Shown: positions 18,348 through 25,092 of the stretch, in pieces
Numbering within the stretch: position 1 is the first letter of the stretch
Layout: every line of letters starts with the position of its first letter
From: a virus
Virus record (IMG/VR): IMGVR_UViG_3300036846_000472
Location: 1 to 43,748 of that record
Reading direction: 5' to 3' (one strand)
DNA: 43,748 bases
Notes under the pieces: generated by a model
What the model was told of the DNA's origin: nothing
Seen by the model: only the letters and a program-made list of their open reading frames with translations
The model's database searches: none
Position numbers and translations under genes: made by a program

Positions 18348-18601
18348 GCCGCGCCAAGGACACCGACCTACGGCTCGCCGTGCTCAAGGTGCTCGCCGGC
18401 CAGAGCCCCGGCTACTTCATCTTCCCGAACGCCGCCGCGTTCGCCGCCGAAGAGCTCGACCCCGAGGACGTCGCCGGCGCTCTCGCGGAGCTCCACGCCG
18501 AAGGGAAGCTCGAGCGCGAGCTCATCGTCGCCGGCGACCCGGACGACGACGGCGGAGCGATCCCCGGCGGCTACCGACTCAACCTGGAGGTCGAACCGTG
18601 A
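18344..18601 (+). CDS. Small winged-helix-like protein, function unknown
   Basis: An 85-residue product with a helical start (LRLAVLKVLAGQSPGYFIFP), a middle helix (EDVAGALAELHAEGKLEREL) and a final YRLNLEVEP strand, a pattern like a winged helix. ATGA overlap with the collar gene and a GTG overlap downstream put it in the late operon. It may be a small tail or regulatory protein; no family is claimed. Confidence 0.6.
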   Translation: MSRAKDTDLRLAVLKVLAGQSPGYFIFPNAAAFAAEELDPEDVAGALAELHAEGKLERELIVAGDPDDDGGAIPGGYRLNLEVEP

Positions 18602-18813
18602 TCCCGTCCAAGCACTTCCCTCGCGTCATCACCGCCGCGATTGACGAGCGGCTCGCCGCGCGCGGCATCGACGCCGACCTGTCGCTCGAGCGGTTCCTCG
18701 CGGGGCTCGGCGGCGTCAAGCGCCGCCGGTTACCCGACCTGCGACGGTGGCCTCCTCCCCCGCACCGGCGGCTGACCCCGATCCCGCTCGCCTACGTCTG
18801 GGGGAGCTCGTGA
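18598..18813 (+). CDS. Small basic late-operon protein, function unknown
   Basis: A 71-residue product with a basic, Pro-rich second half (KRRRLPDLRRWPPPPHRRL). It overlaps both neighbours by 4 bases. No family is recognised. Being directly upstream of the endolysin it is transcribed with lysis genes. Confidence 0.6.
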   Translation: MIPSKHFPRVITAAIDERLAARGIDADLSLERFLAGLGGVKRRRLPDLRRWPPPPHRRLTPIPLAYVWGSS

Positions 18814-19733
18814 CCGACTGGTGGGAGCATTCCTACAAGGGCGGGCCGATGGTCGCCGTCCCCGGGTTCCCGCGCCCGCTCTACCCGCCCGACGCCGCGG
18901 AGCAGGGCAAGACGCCGAGCGTCAACGGGCCCGACGTCGAGGCCTACAAGCGGACCGTCTGGCGCGCGGGCCGCTGGCAGGGCCCCGCTTCCGCGTTCGA
19001 CCGCGCCTACTCCAACGGCTTCGCGCACGGCAAGGGGGGCAACGTCGTGGACACCGGGATCGCGGGCGTCCAGCGACAGCAGGGGATCGACGCCTCCGGC
19101 TGGATCGGCAAGCAGACGTTCAACACGCTCCGGTCGATCCGCTGTCCGAAGGGCCCCCACGAGGGCGAGATGGCGATGGACGCGAACGCCGCGAACCTCA
19201 TCGCGCAGGCCTGGGAGCTCTACGCCGGCGAGGAGCCAGAGCCGCCCGCGAACATCGGGACGACCCGGCAGCGCGCGCTCGACGCAGCAATCGCGGACCT
19301 CGGCTACAAGGAGTCGCCGGCGGGCTCGAACCGAACCAACTACGGGGAGTGGTACGGCATGGACGGTCAGCCGTGGTGCGCGATGGCCGTCACCTACTGG
19401 CATGAGGTCGACGCCGGCGGCTCACCGAGCTTCGCGCGGAGCTCGAGCTACTCCTACGTCCCCTACATCGTCCAGGACGCCCGGAACAACCGGAACGGGC
19501 TCTCCGTCACGAGCTCGCCCGTCGCCGGCGACGTCGTCTGTTACGACTGGGGCTTCGACGGCACCTATGACCACGTCGGGCTCTTCGAGGCCTGGGCGCA
19601 GGGGTCCGCGTCGACGTTCACCGCGATCGAAGGGAACACCTCGCTCGACAACAACTCGAACGGCGGAGAGGTGATGCGCCGGACCCGGCGCGTCCCCGAC
19701 CAGGCGACCGTGTTCGTCCGCGTGGCGGAGTGA
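18810..19733 (+). CDS. Endolysin with peptidoglycan-binding and CHAP domains
   Basis: A 307-residue lysis enzyme. The N-terminal half ends in a peptidoglycan-binding-like helical module (VVDTGIAGVQRQQGIDASGW, IGKQTFNTLRS). The C-terminal half is a CHAP amidase/peptidase: LGYKESPAGSNRTNYGEWYG, catalytic Cys190 in GQPWCAMAVTYW and His255 in TYDHVGLFE, then AIEGNTS supplying the usual Glu/Asn. It has no signal peptide, so it needs the membrane protein downstream or a host route to reach the wall. GTG 18810 overlaps the previous stop. Confidence 0.9.
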   Translation: MTDWWEHSYKGGPMVAVPGFPRPLYPPDAAEQGKTPSVNGPDVEAYKRTVWRAGRWQGPASAFDRAYSNGFAHGKGGNVVDTGIAGVQRQQGIDASGWIGKQTFNTLRSIRCPKGPHEGEMAMDANAANLIAQAWELYAGEEPEPPANIGTTRQRALDAAIADLGYKESPAGSNRTNYGEWYGMDGQPWCAMAVTYWHEVDAGGSPSFARSSSYSYVPYIVQDARNNRNGLSVTSSPVAGDVVCYDWGFDGTYDHVGLFEAWAQGSASTFTAIEGNTSLDNNSNGGEVMRRTRRVPDQATVFVRVAE

Positions 19734-20008
19734 CCGGGGGACTGTTCAACGGCGACATTGGCCTCGGCGTCGTCATCGTCCTGGCCGTGGTCGCCATCGT
19801 TGCGATGGTGCTCCTCGCTCGGGCGATCCGCCGGGACTCGAACGTTCGTCTCACCCGCATCGGCTGGTTCGTGGAGCGGGAGCGCTACGAGACGGACGGG
19901 GAGGACGCGTGGCCCGAGCTCCTCCAGCCGCCCGGCGAGCGAACCCTTCCTCAGTGGCCCGACAAGGACACCGAGGTCAAGCCACCACCCACGAAGGAGG
20001 ACCAATGA
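19730..20008 (+). CDS. Candidate holin (single membrane segment)
   Basis: A 92-residue product with one clear membrane helix (about 10-34, IGLGVVIVLAVVAIVAMVLL), basic residues right after it and a long polar, acidic C-terminus. It lies right after the endolysin and overlaps it by 4 bases, so a holin or spanin-like role is the simplest reading. Topology N-out/C-in is suggested by the Arg-rich flank after the helix. Confidence 0.65.
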   Translation: MTGGLFNGDIGLGVVIVLAVVAIVAMVLLARAIRRDSNVRLTRIGWFVERERYETDGEDAWPELLQPPGERTLPQWPDKDTEVKPPPTKEDQ

Positions 20009-20259
20009 CGACGCAGGAGCAGGCCGAGCAGATCAAGGCCGACGTCGCCGCGCTGCAAGCCGCGAGCGCTGCCGCCGCGGATCAGATCGCCAACCTGACC
20101 GATCAGGTGCTCGAACTCCAGGAGGGCACGATCACCGACGATCAGATCACGAACCTGCACGACGCGCTCGCGGCAGTCACGGCGGAGCTCGTGGCCGCGG
20201 TCGAGTCATCGCAGGACGCGCTACAACCCCAACCCGAGCGAGGAGGAGAAGAGGCGTGA
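20005..20259 (+). CDS. Small coiled-coil protein of the lysis cassette
   Basis: An 84-residue product, almost wholly an Ala/Gln/Asp-rich helix with heptad spacing (EQAEQIKADVAALQAASAAA). It starts at an ATG after GAAGGAGG, overlaps its neighbours by 4 bases and lacks a membrane segment or signal. It could bind the holin candidate or be a small virion protein; no family is recognised. Confidence 0.6.
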   Translation: MTTQEQAEQIKADVAALQAASAAAADQIANLTDQVLELQEGTITDDQITNLHDALAAVTAELVAAVESSQDALQPQPERGGEEA

Positions 20260-20378
20260 ACGACGAGACGCGCGAGGACGAGCCCATGCCGGAGCCCGAC
20301 CCGGAGCCGGTTGGCGATCCGCCCGGCGAGCCCGGCGAGCCCGGCGATCCGCCGGCAGGAGACGAGGACGAGGAGTAG
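20256..20378 (+). CDS. Very acidic 40-residue protein
   Basis: A short product starting with GTG (after GGAGGAGAAG, overlapping the previous stop) that is nearly all Glu, Asp, Pro and Gly (PEPDPEPVGDPPGEPGEPG). It closes the late operon 35 bases before the terminator. Its function is unknown. The overlap and ribosome site support translation despite the low complexity. Confidence 0.5.
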   Translation: MNDETREDEPMPEPDPEPVGDPPGEPGEPGDPPAGDEDEE

Positions 20379-20412
20379 AGAACCTCGGGAGGGGCCGCAC
20401 CTCTCGACGGCA

Positions 20413-20460
20413 ACGGGCGCGCGAGGCCACCACCGCAGGGAGGCCTCCGCGCCCGTTTTT
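20413..20460 (+). terminator. Intrinsic terminator of the late operon
   Basis: ACGGGCGCG-C-GAGGCC (20413-20428) pairs with GGCCTC-CGCGCCCGT (20442-20456), leaving one bulged base and a 13-base loop, followed by TTTTT (20456-20460). It is a strong rho-independent terminator in the plus direction, separating the late operon from the convergent regulator gene. Confidence 0.9.
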
Positions 20461-21056
20461 CATGGCATCCCGCGGTCGACCCACCGCGCGAGCTCGCCCT
20501 CCAGAACCCGGTACCTGCCGCGCGACCCGAGGATGCGGAGCTCTCCCCGCTCGCTGGCCCGCTTGATGGTCGACGGGTGGACGTGCGCGTAGCGCCCCGC
20601 CTCCGGGAGCGTCATGAGGCGCGCCGAGTCTCGGTCAATCCGGCCTGGCGGGATCGGCGGCGCCGGCCACGCTCCCCCGGGCCCCTCCGGCCACCCGAAC
20701 GCGACGTGAAGAGGCTCCGACCCCCAGACGACCCGGGAGACGAACGAGTACGGGATACGGATGCCGTCCTTGGCGATCCAGGTGAGGTGACCGTGAAGCT
20801 CCCCGTCGAGCTCGAGCTCCTCCATCCACCCGTCCACGACCCCGAGCTCGGCGTTCTCCACCACGAGGGATCGGGCGGGGACGCCGGCGAGCTCCTGGGG
20901 CAGATATCCGAGCAGAGTGGTCAACTCATCGCTCACCGCTACGAACGTCGTATCGGCCAACGTGACCGCGAGGTAGGGACTGGCCTCTCCTCTGCCGGGT
21001 CGTTCCGCCGTCGCTGCCTCCCTTTCCCGAGCACACGACGCCGCAGTGGTCACCAC
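20460..21056 (-). CDS. PAS-domain helix-turn-helix regulator (candidate lysogeny switch / excisionase-type)
   Basis: A 198-residue protein. Residues about 36-123 fit a PAS sensor fold: VSDELTTLLGYLPQELAGVP (the N-x-x-x-x-x-L-G-Y-x-x-E-E-L-x-G helix), then LHGHLTWIAKDGIRIPYSF and a last strand. Residues about 147-195 are an excisionase/MerR-type winged HTH (LMTLPEAGRYAHVHPSTIKR, then YRVLEGELARWVD). PAS domains sense redox, light or ligands or mediate dimers; pairing one with this HTH in a phage is unusual. The gene is next to the integrase, has a GTG start, and is preceded by a palindrome and three 19-bp repeats. It is probably the repressor or integration-control protein, as no other repressor is seen. 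Confidence 0.75.
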   Translation of the reverse strand: MVTTAASCAREREAATAERPGRGEASPYLAVTLADTTFVAVSDELTTLLGYLPQELAGVPARSLVVENAELGVVDGWMEELELDGELHGHLTWIAKDGIRIPYSFVSRVVWGSEPLHVAFGWPEGPGGAWPAPPIPPGRIDRDSARLMTLPEAGRYAHVHPSTIKRASERGELRILGSRGRYRVLEGELARWVDRGMP

Positions 21057-21102
21057 CCTGCCATTTCACCGTCCTCTCATAATCCCCCGTTCGCGGAAGT
21101 TC

Positions 21103-21115
21103 CCGCTCTAAGCGG
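21103..21115. promoter_or_regulatory. 13-bp palindrome upstream of the PAS-HTH gene
   Basis: CCGCT-CTA-AGCGG lies 47 bases before the regulator start. A candidate operator for autoregulation, or a short hairpin: on the plus strand it is followed by ACTTTTC and could be a weak terminator. Confidence 0.4.
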
Positions 21116-21144
21116 ACTTTTCATCAGCCCCGATCCGACCTAAA

Positions 21145-21201
21145 GACGCGCACAACTGCACTGGACGCGCACAACTGCACTGGACGCGCACAACTGCACT
21201 C
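21145..21201. repeat. Three tandem 19-bp repeats (operator-like)
   Basis: GACGCGCACAACTGCACTG occurs three times head to tail (21145-21163, 21164-21182, 21183-21201), the last copy differing only in its final base. The 19-bp period would place copies nearly two helical turns apart, suited to cooperative protein binding. It lies between the PAS-HTH gene and the integrase, and its core recurs at 41859-41871. Confidence 0.9.
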
Positions 21202-21351
21202 GGCGCGGGGAACGCCCCCCCGCGAGCGGCGCTAGCATCCGCGGCTTCGAGAGGAGGCGACTCAGAAAATGGCTAGCGAGGCGTCCTGCTGCGGGAAGGT
21301 GAAGAGACGATGAGCGCCCAGTCAGACCTCGACCGGGCGCTCATGGAGTAC
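21202..21351. other. Leader region with a possible 14-codon ORF
   Basis: No established gene. ATG 21269 follows GGAGGCGACT and would encode the 14-residue MASEASCCGKVKRR (21269-21313). Its stop overlaps a second ATG at 21310 that opens an 80-codon frame running antisense into the integrase 3' end. The arrangement looks like a leader transcript driven from the repeat region, but translation is doubtful. An attachment site could also lie here, next to the integrase end. Confidence 0.35.
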
Positions 21352-22863
21352 CTATGCCGCGTCTACCCTCGGGCCCGCTTCGCTCCAGCGGAGCCGGGGA
21401 ACGAGGTCGATGAGCTCGGACGCCCTGGGCGCCGTCTCCACCCGCGCAAGGCGCCTCGCGTCCGGCGCCGTCAGGAGCTCGCTCCGGGCAGCGACGGGCT
21501 CCCTCCAACCGACCGCCCGGCGAACGACGACCGCGGCGAACACGAGGGATAGCCAGTGGCGCTTCTCGGCAACCGGGGCCTTCCGGAACACGTCCGGGTC
21601 GAGCTCGTCCGGGAGCTCGGCGCCACTGAGCTCGTTCTCGATCGCCCGGAGCCGGGACTTGGCCTGGCGGAGCTCCTCCTTCGCGTCCTCGACCTCCGCG
21701 TCCAGGATTTCCTTCACGTCCTCGTCGTCGTCATCGAGCTCGACGGCGCGGCGAAGGACCCGCTGGAGGCTCCCCTTCGCGCCGGCGACGTCCTCCTGGG
21801 CGTCCGCGAGGCGCGTGTCATCCGGGAAGGCGATGAAGTCGTGCAGGTGGCGCCGCTCGAACTCGTCCATCACGAGCGCCTCGAGCTCCTCGGCGTTCGC
21901 GCTCGCCGGCGCCGAGCACACCCCGCCGCGGACGTTCGTCTTGCATTGGTAGTACCCGCGCCCGGCGTTGCCGGCGCTCTGGCGGATGAACGGCATTGTC
22001 CGCCCGCAGGAGGAGCAGCGCACGAGCCCGGTGAGCAGGTGCTTCTCGCCGTCGGCGTAGCGCGTTCCCTTGACGCGGTTCGCCTTCTCCCAGAGCTCCC
22101 GGGTGACGATGGCCGGGTGGGCGTTCTCCTTGCGGTAGTCGCCGTGCACCGCGACTCCGGTGTAGACCTCCTTGACGATCACCTTGCGGATCGACTGCGG
22201 CGCCCAACGTGCTCCCGCCGACCGCATCGTGGTCCCCTCGTTCAACCGTGCCGCGATCCTTCCGTTCGACCAACCTGCCGCGCGCAGGTCGAAGATCAGG
22301 TGCACGACCTCCGCCTCCGCGGGCTCGACCACGAGCGCCTGGCCGGGCGCCGGCTTCCGGTACCCGTAGGCGGCGTTCAACGAGACACCCCGCTCCTGGA
22401 CGGCGCGCCGCTGAGCGGTGCGGAGCCCTTCCGCCTTCCGCTGGCGCTCGTCCTCGGCGTATGCGAGCCGAACCGTCGTGATGAGCCCGTTCTCGATCCG
22501 TCCGTCGGGCGTGAGAACCTGTCCGCCGTGCGCGGCGAACTCCCGCAGCATCCCGATCCCGCCCTCCGTGCTCCGCGAGAAGCGGTCCAGGTGCGGGACG
22601 ACGATCCCGGCGATCTGGCCGGCACGGAGCTCCGCGAGCGCCTGCTGGAAGAAGGGCCGGTCGAAGTTGCCGCCGGAGCGGTCCTCATCGACCAGGATTT
22701 CATCGAGGAGCGTGACCCCCTGGGCCCGCGCCACGTCTTGAATCGTCCGACGCTGTTCGTCGGGGGAGATGTAGGTGACGCCATCGCGTCCGCCTTTCTT
22801 GGACACGCGCCCGTAGCCCCGGTAGGGGCGGGAATCGCGCGTCTCGTGGATAAGTCCTGTCAT
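21352..22863 (-). CDS. int: Large serine integrase
   Basis: A 503-residue large serine recombinase that integrates the phage at a bacterial attachment site. The catalytic domain has GYGRVSKKGG with nucleophile Ser21, IVVPHLDRFSRSTEGG with its active-site arginines and LITTVRLAYAEDERQ. The recombinase domain follows (AAYGYRKPAPG ... SIRKVIVKEVYTGVAVHG). The zinc ribbon domain has CSSCGRTM ... YYQCKTNVRGGVC. It is followed by a coiled coil (about 350-420) that controls synapsis and direction. ATG 22863 was chosen over an upstream frame because GGAGG lies 6 bases before it. A phiC31 gp3-like protein at 27082 is the matching directionality factor. Confidence 0.95.
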   Translation of the reverse strand: MTGLIHETRDSRPYRGYGRVSKKGGRDGVTYISPDEQRRTIQDVARAQGVTLLDEILVDEDRSGGNFDRPFFQQALAELRAGQIAGIVVPHLDRFSRSTEGGIGMLREFAAHGGQVLTPDGRIENGLITTVRLAYAEDERQRKAEGLRTAQRRAVQERGVSLNAAYGYRKPAPGQALVVEPAEAEVVHLIFDLRAAGWSNGRIAARLNEGTTMRSAGARWAPQSIRKVIVKEVYTGVAVHGDYRKENAHPAIVTRELWEKANRVKGTRYADGEKHLLTGLVRCSSCGRTMPFIRQSAGNAGRGYYQCKTNVRGGVCSAPASANAEELEALVMDEFERRHLHDFIAFPDDTRLADAQEDVAGAKGSLQRVLRRAVELDDDDEDVKEILDAEVEDAKEELRQAKSRLRAIENELSGAELPDELDPDVFRKAPVAEKRHWLSLVFAAVVVRRAVGWREPVAARSELLTAPDARRLARVETAPRASELIDLVPRLRWSEAGPRVDAA

Positions 22864-22982
22864 CGGTCGCCTCCGAGTAGTGGTTACGCCTTCATGGTAA
22901 CAGATAACCCGCGCCCAACGGGTCGGGTTCGGCAGTACCACCACGGCGCTAGCCGTCTACTAGAGCCAGATCGGGGCCCGGC
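22864..22982. promoter_or_regulatory. Integrase upstream region with two inverted repeats
   Basis: Region between divergent genes. GTTAC-9 bases-GTAAC (22883-22901) lies just upstream of the integrase ribosome site. A wider imperfect palindrome covers 22906-22929 (AACCCG ... CGGGTT, 8 of 12 pairs), which fits either an operator or half of a serine-integrase attachment site. No convincing -35/-10 pair is seen. Confidence 0.4.
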
Positions 22983-23147
22983 TTGAGCTCGCTCGAGCTC
23001 GCCGTTCGGCTCGCCTGGCGCGCGTGGGGTCCCTACGCGAAGTTCACGCTCTGCCTCGGTTGCGCGACCGTCCGCTACTGCCGCGCGCCTAGAAGGCGGG
23101 GCCCTTGGTTCTGCGAGGACTGCTTCGACCAGGAGGTCGAGGCGTGA
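22983..23147 (+). CDS. Small zinc-ribbon-like protein
   Basis: A 54-residue product starting with TTG that shows two Cys pairs, LCLGCATVRYC and FCEDCFDQEVEA, as in a small zinc ribbon. The reading frame has coding-like codon use and its stop overlaps a GTG start. It is the first rightward gene after the integrase. The weak ribosome site and TTG start leave the exact start uncertain. Confidence 0.55.
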   Translation: MSSLELAVRLAWRAWGPYAKFTLCLGCATVRYCRAPRRRGPWFCEDCFDQEVEA

Positions 23148-23261
23148 CCGTGAGAGAGGTAGCGCCGTTCGCCTCCGAACCCATCGGCATCGGCGGCGCC
23201 CTCGTTCACGACCACGGCGTCGTCCGGGCGGCAAGCGTGGCGCTCACCGCTCGGGCGCGTC
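23144..23261 (+). other. Uncertain reading frame before the secreted lysozyme
   Basis: GTG 23144 overlaps the previous stop (GTGA), as at most gene joints in this phage, and opens the frame MTVREVAPFASEPIGIGGAL. The frame has no stop until 23947, but from 23262 another frame is clearly the real one. Either a small gene overlaps the lysozyme, or a frameshift lies here, or this is untranslated leader. Confidence 0.3.
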
Positions 23262-23636
23262 GTGGCCCTGTCCCCGAGCAAGGAGGGCGTTATCCGCTCC
23301 TACCTGCCCATCCTGGCGGCGCTCGTCGCCGTCGTCTCCTTGACGATCGTCCCGCCGGCGAGCGCCGGCAGCACGAGCCCCACGTTCCTGATGCGCGCGT
23401 TCCTGTGCATCCATCAGTACGAGGGGGCCTGGAACGATCCCGCCGCGCCCTACTACGGCGGGCTCCAGATGGACTGGGACTTCATGACGACCTACGGCGC
23501 GGACTACCTCCGCGCGTGGGGCACCGCCGACCATTGGCCTCCGTCGATCCAGATCGCGGTCGCCATCCGCGCCTACCTGTCGGGCAGAGGGTTCGACCCC
23601 TGGCCGAACACCGCCCGGAGGTGCGGACTTATCTGA
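23262..23636 (+). CDS. Secreted Rpf/transglycosylase-like lysozyme
   Basis: A 124-residue product with an N-terminal signal peptide (hydrophobic 14-30, cleavage likely after ASA near 35). A compact lysozyme-like domain follows: CIHQYEGAWNDP with candidate catalytic Glu54, PYYGGLQMDWDFMTTYG and a final WPNTARRCGLI. Cys49 and Cys121 probably form a disulfide. The domain resembles the resuscitation-promoting-factor/transglycosylase-like family of Actinobacteria that cuts peptidoglycan outside the cell. Placed next to the integrase and far from lysis genes, it looks like a prophage-expressed host-modifying gene. The start is GTG; AAGGAGG lies inside the frame, so a later non-standard start cannot be excluded. 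Confidence 0.75.
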   Translation: MALSPSKEGVIRSYLPILAALVAVVSLTIVPPASAGSTSPTFLMRAFLCIHQYEGAWNDPAAPYYGGLQMDWDFMTTYGADYLRAWGTADHWPPSIQIAVAIRAYLSGRGFDPWPNTARRCGLI

Positions 23637-23650
23637 GAGGAGGCAAGACC

Positions 23651-23947
23651 ATGCTGGACGCCCGGCGCGTATGCGAGTCGTTGGACGTCGACGCCCTGAC
23701 CCTCGCGGAAGTGTTCCGGAGGGAGGCCGCGCGGCTCCTCCGCGCATACGCCGTCGTGCTGGAATCCGCTTCGCCCCTGGACGACGACCACGCCATTCTC
23801 GGGGAGGCAACGCACTGGCTCCTCGCAGCGGCGGAGCTCGAGCGGGAAGCGAATCGGGAAGGTGACGGCGGCGACCCGCGATCCTCGGAGGCGACCTCAG
23901 ATGCGGCCACCGCCGTCGCCGGCAATCGTAGCGAGGCAGGCAGATGA
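23651..23947 (+). CDS. Helical protein of unknown function
   Basis: A 98-residue product with a strong ribosome site (GAGAGGAGG 9 bases before ATG). It is mainly helical and acidic (LTLAEVFRREAARLLRAYAV, then HAILGEATHWLLAAAELERE) with a Ser/Ala-rich end. No family is recognised. The stop overlaps the next ATG. Confidence 0.65.
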   Translation: MLDARRVCESLDVDALTLAEVFRREAARLLRAYAVVLESASPLDDDHAILGEATHWLLAAAELEREANREGDGGDPRSSEATSDAATAVAGNRSEAGR

Positions 23948-24141
23948 CCGGCCCGCGCACGTCCGCCGGCGAGCTCGTCTGCCAGGTCCGCGGATGCAGT
24001 GAGCCCGCGCAGCCCTGGGGCTACTGGACGCCGATCGGGGAGCTCGAGGTGGGCATCTACTTCTGCCGGCGCCACGAGCGCGACCTCGTCGGGGGAACGC
24101 GCGTCCCGGAGCCGGAACCCAACGGAGAGGAGGCGGCATGA
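23944..24141 (+). CDS. Small Cys/His zinc-binding protein
   Basis: A 65-residue product with CQVRGCSEPAQPWGYW and FCRRHERDLVGG. The C-x4-C ... C-x2-H pattern is a treble-clef-like zinc site, common in small actinophage proteins that bind DNA or nucleases. Overlaps with both neighbours indicate one operon. Confidence 0.65.
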   Translation: MTGPRTSAGELVCQVRGCSEPAQPWGYWTPIGELEVGIYFCRRHERDLVGGTRVPEPEPNGEEAA

Positions 24142-24512
24142 GCCCCACGATCGACTACACCGAGACGCTCGTCGTGACGCACTGCTGGTGCGGCATCTCG
24201 CTCGCGGTCCCGTCGAACCTCGAGGCCCACGCGCGCGAGCGCGACGGGTTCGCCATCTACTGCCCGATCGGTCACACGTTCGTCTACCGCGACAGCTACG
24301 AGAAGAAGCTCAAGGCGGAGCGCCAGCGGCACGAGGCGACCCGGGAGCTCCTCGCCGCGGAGGAGCGCTCCCATACCGCGACCCGCGGGCACCTGACCCG
24401 GCAGAAGAAGCGGGTCGCCGCCGGCGTCTGCCCCTGCTGCCATCGCCACTTCGAGAACCTCGAGCGGCACATGGGGTCGAAGCATCCCGACTTCGCGGGG
24501 ACGCCGGCATGA
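24138..24512 (+). CDS. Zinc-finger protein with C2H2 end
   Basis: A 124-residue product. The N-terminal part has HCWCGISLAVP and YCPIGHTFVY (a possible zinc pair), the middle is a basic coiled coil (about 60-95, LKAERQRHEATRELLAAEER), and the end is a classic finger (CPCCHRHFENLERHMGSKH). Similar proteins are frequent in actinophage early regions; they are assumed to bind DNA, but no function is established. Translationally coupled to both neighbours. Confidence 0.75.
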   Translation: MSPTIDYTETLVVTHCWCGISLAVPSNLEAHARERDGFAIYCPIGHTFVYRDSYEKKLKAERQRHEATRELLAAEERSHTATRGHLTRQKKRVAAGVCPCCHRHFENLERHMGSKHPDFAGTPA

Positions 24513-24727
24513 AGTGGCGCCTGTTCATCTGTTCCGACTGCGACTCCGACGAAGGCGTCCTGATCGAGCAGTGGCCCGACGACTACAACCATGACGCCGG
24601 CGCCCGCGCGACCGACTACTGCCCCGGATGCGGCAGCTACCTGTCGATGGTCGGGACGGGCGAGGTCGAGGTCGCCGGGCTCTCGCTCGTCCACCTCCAG
24701 CACCGAGAGCCGGCGGTGGAGTCGTGA
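24509..24727 (+). CDS. Small zinc-ribbon protein
   Basis: A 72-residue product with LFICSDCDSDE and DYCPGCGSYL, i.e. two C-x2-C knuckles typical of a zinc ribbon. It is the last of four small zinc proteins in a row before the nuclease genes. No specific family or partner is known. Confidence 0.65.
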   Translation: MKWRLFICSDCDSDEGVLIEQWPDDYNHDAGARATDYCPGCGSYLSMVGTGEVEVAGLSLVHLQHREPAVES

Positions 24728-25092
24728 GGTTCTTCGAGAACGAGCGCGCGTTCTCGACCTGGACGCTCCGGGAGGCGCGCCGGCGAGGCTGGCGGGCGGC
24801 GCAGATGGAGAACATGCGGGTCGTCCGGACGCCGAACGGGCCGCGCGCGATCCCCGCGAAGGACATAGCCGGCCTACCCGACCTCCTCCTGGTTCACCCG
24901 AAGCTCGGGCTCGTCTGGGCGGAGCTCAAGATGGACGGCGCGAAGCCGCCGAGCCCCGAACAGGTCGAGTGGCTCGTCGCGCTCCGGGAGGCGCGGGAGG
25001 CGGTCTACGTCTGGCGCCCCTCCGACCAGGACGAGATTCTCGACGTCCTCGACGGGCGCACCGTCGGGCTGTTCCAGATGGCGGGGATATGA
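24724..25092 (+). CDS. VRR-NUC domain nuclease
   Basis: A 122-residue protein matching the VRR-NUC family (PD-(D/E)XK fold), often Holliday-junction resolvase-like. The motif runs KDIAGLPDLLLVHP (Asp53), VWAELKMDGAKPPSPEQ (Glu67, Lys69, Gln80) and WLVALREAREAVYVWRPSD. The start overlaps the previous stop. It sits beside a RecB-like nuclease gene, making a recombination or genome-processing pair. Confidence 0.88.
   Translation: MRFFENERAFSTWTLREARRRGWRAAQMENMRVVRTPNGPRAIPAKDIAGLPDLLLVHPKLGLVWAELKMDGAKPPSPEQVEWLVALREAREAVYVWRPSDQDEILDVLDGRTVGLFQMAGI

Noticed and set aside
21310-21552. 80-codon rightward frame from ATG 21310
   Set aside because: It has an ATG with a fair ribosome site, but about 200 of its bases are antisense to the conserved end of the integrase and the translation is Arg/Pro/Gly-rich as expected of a shadow.
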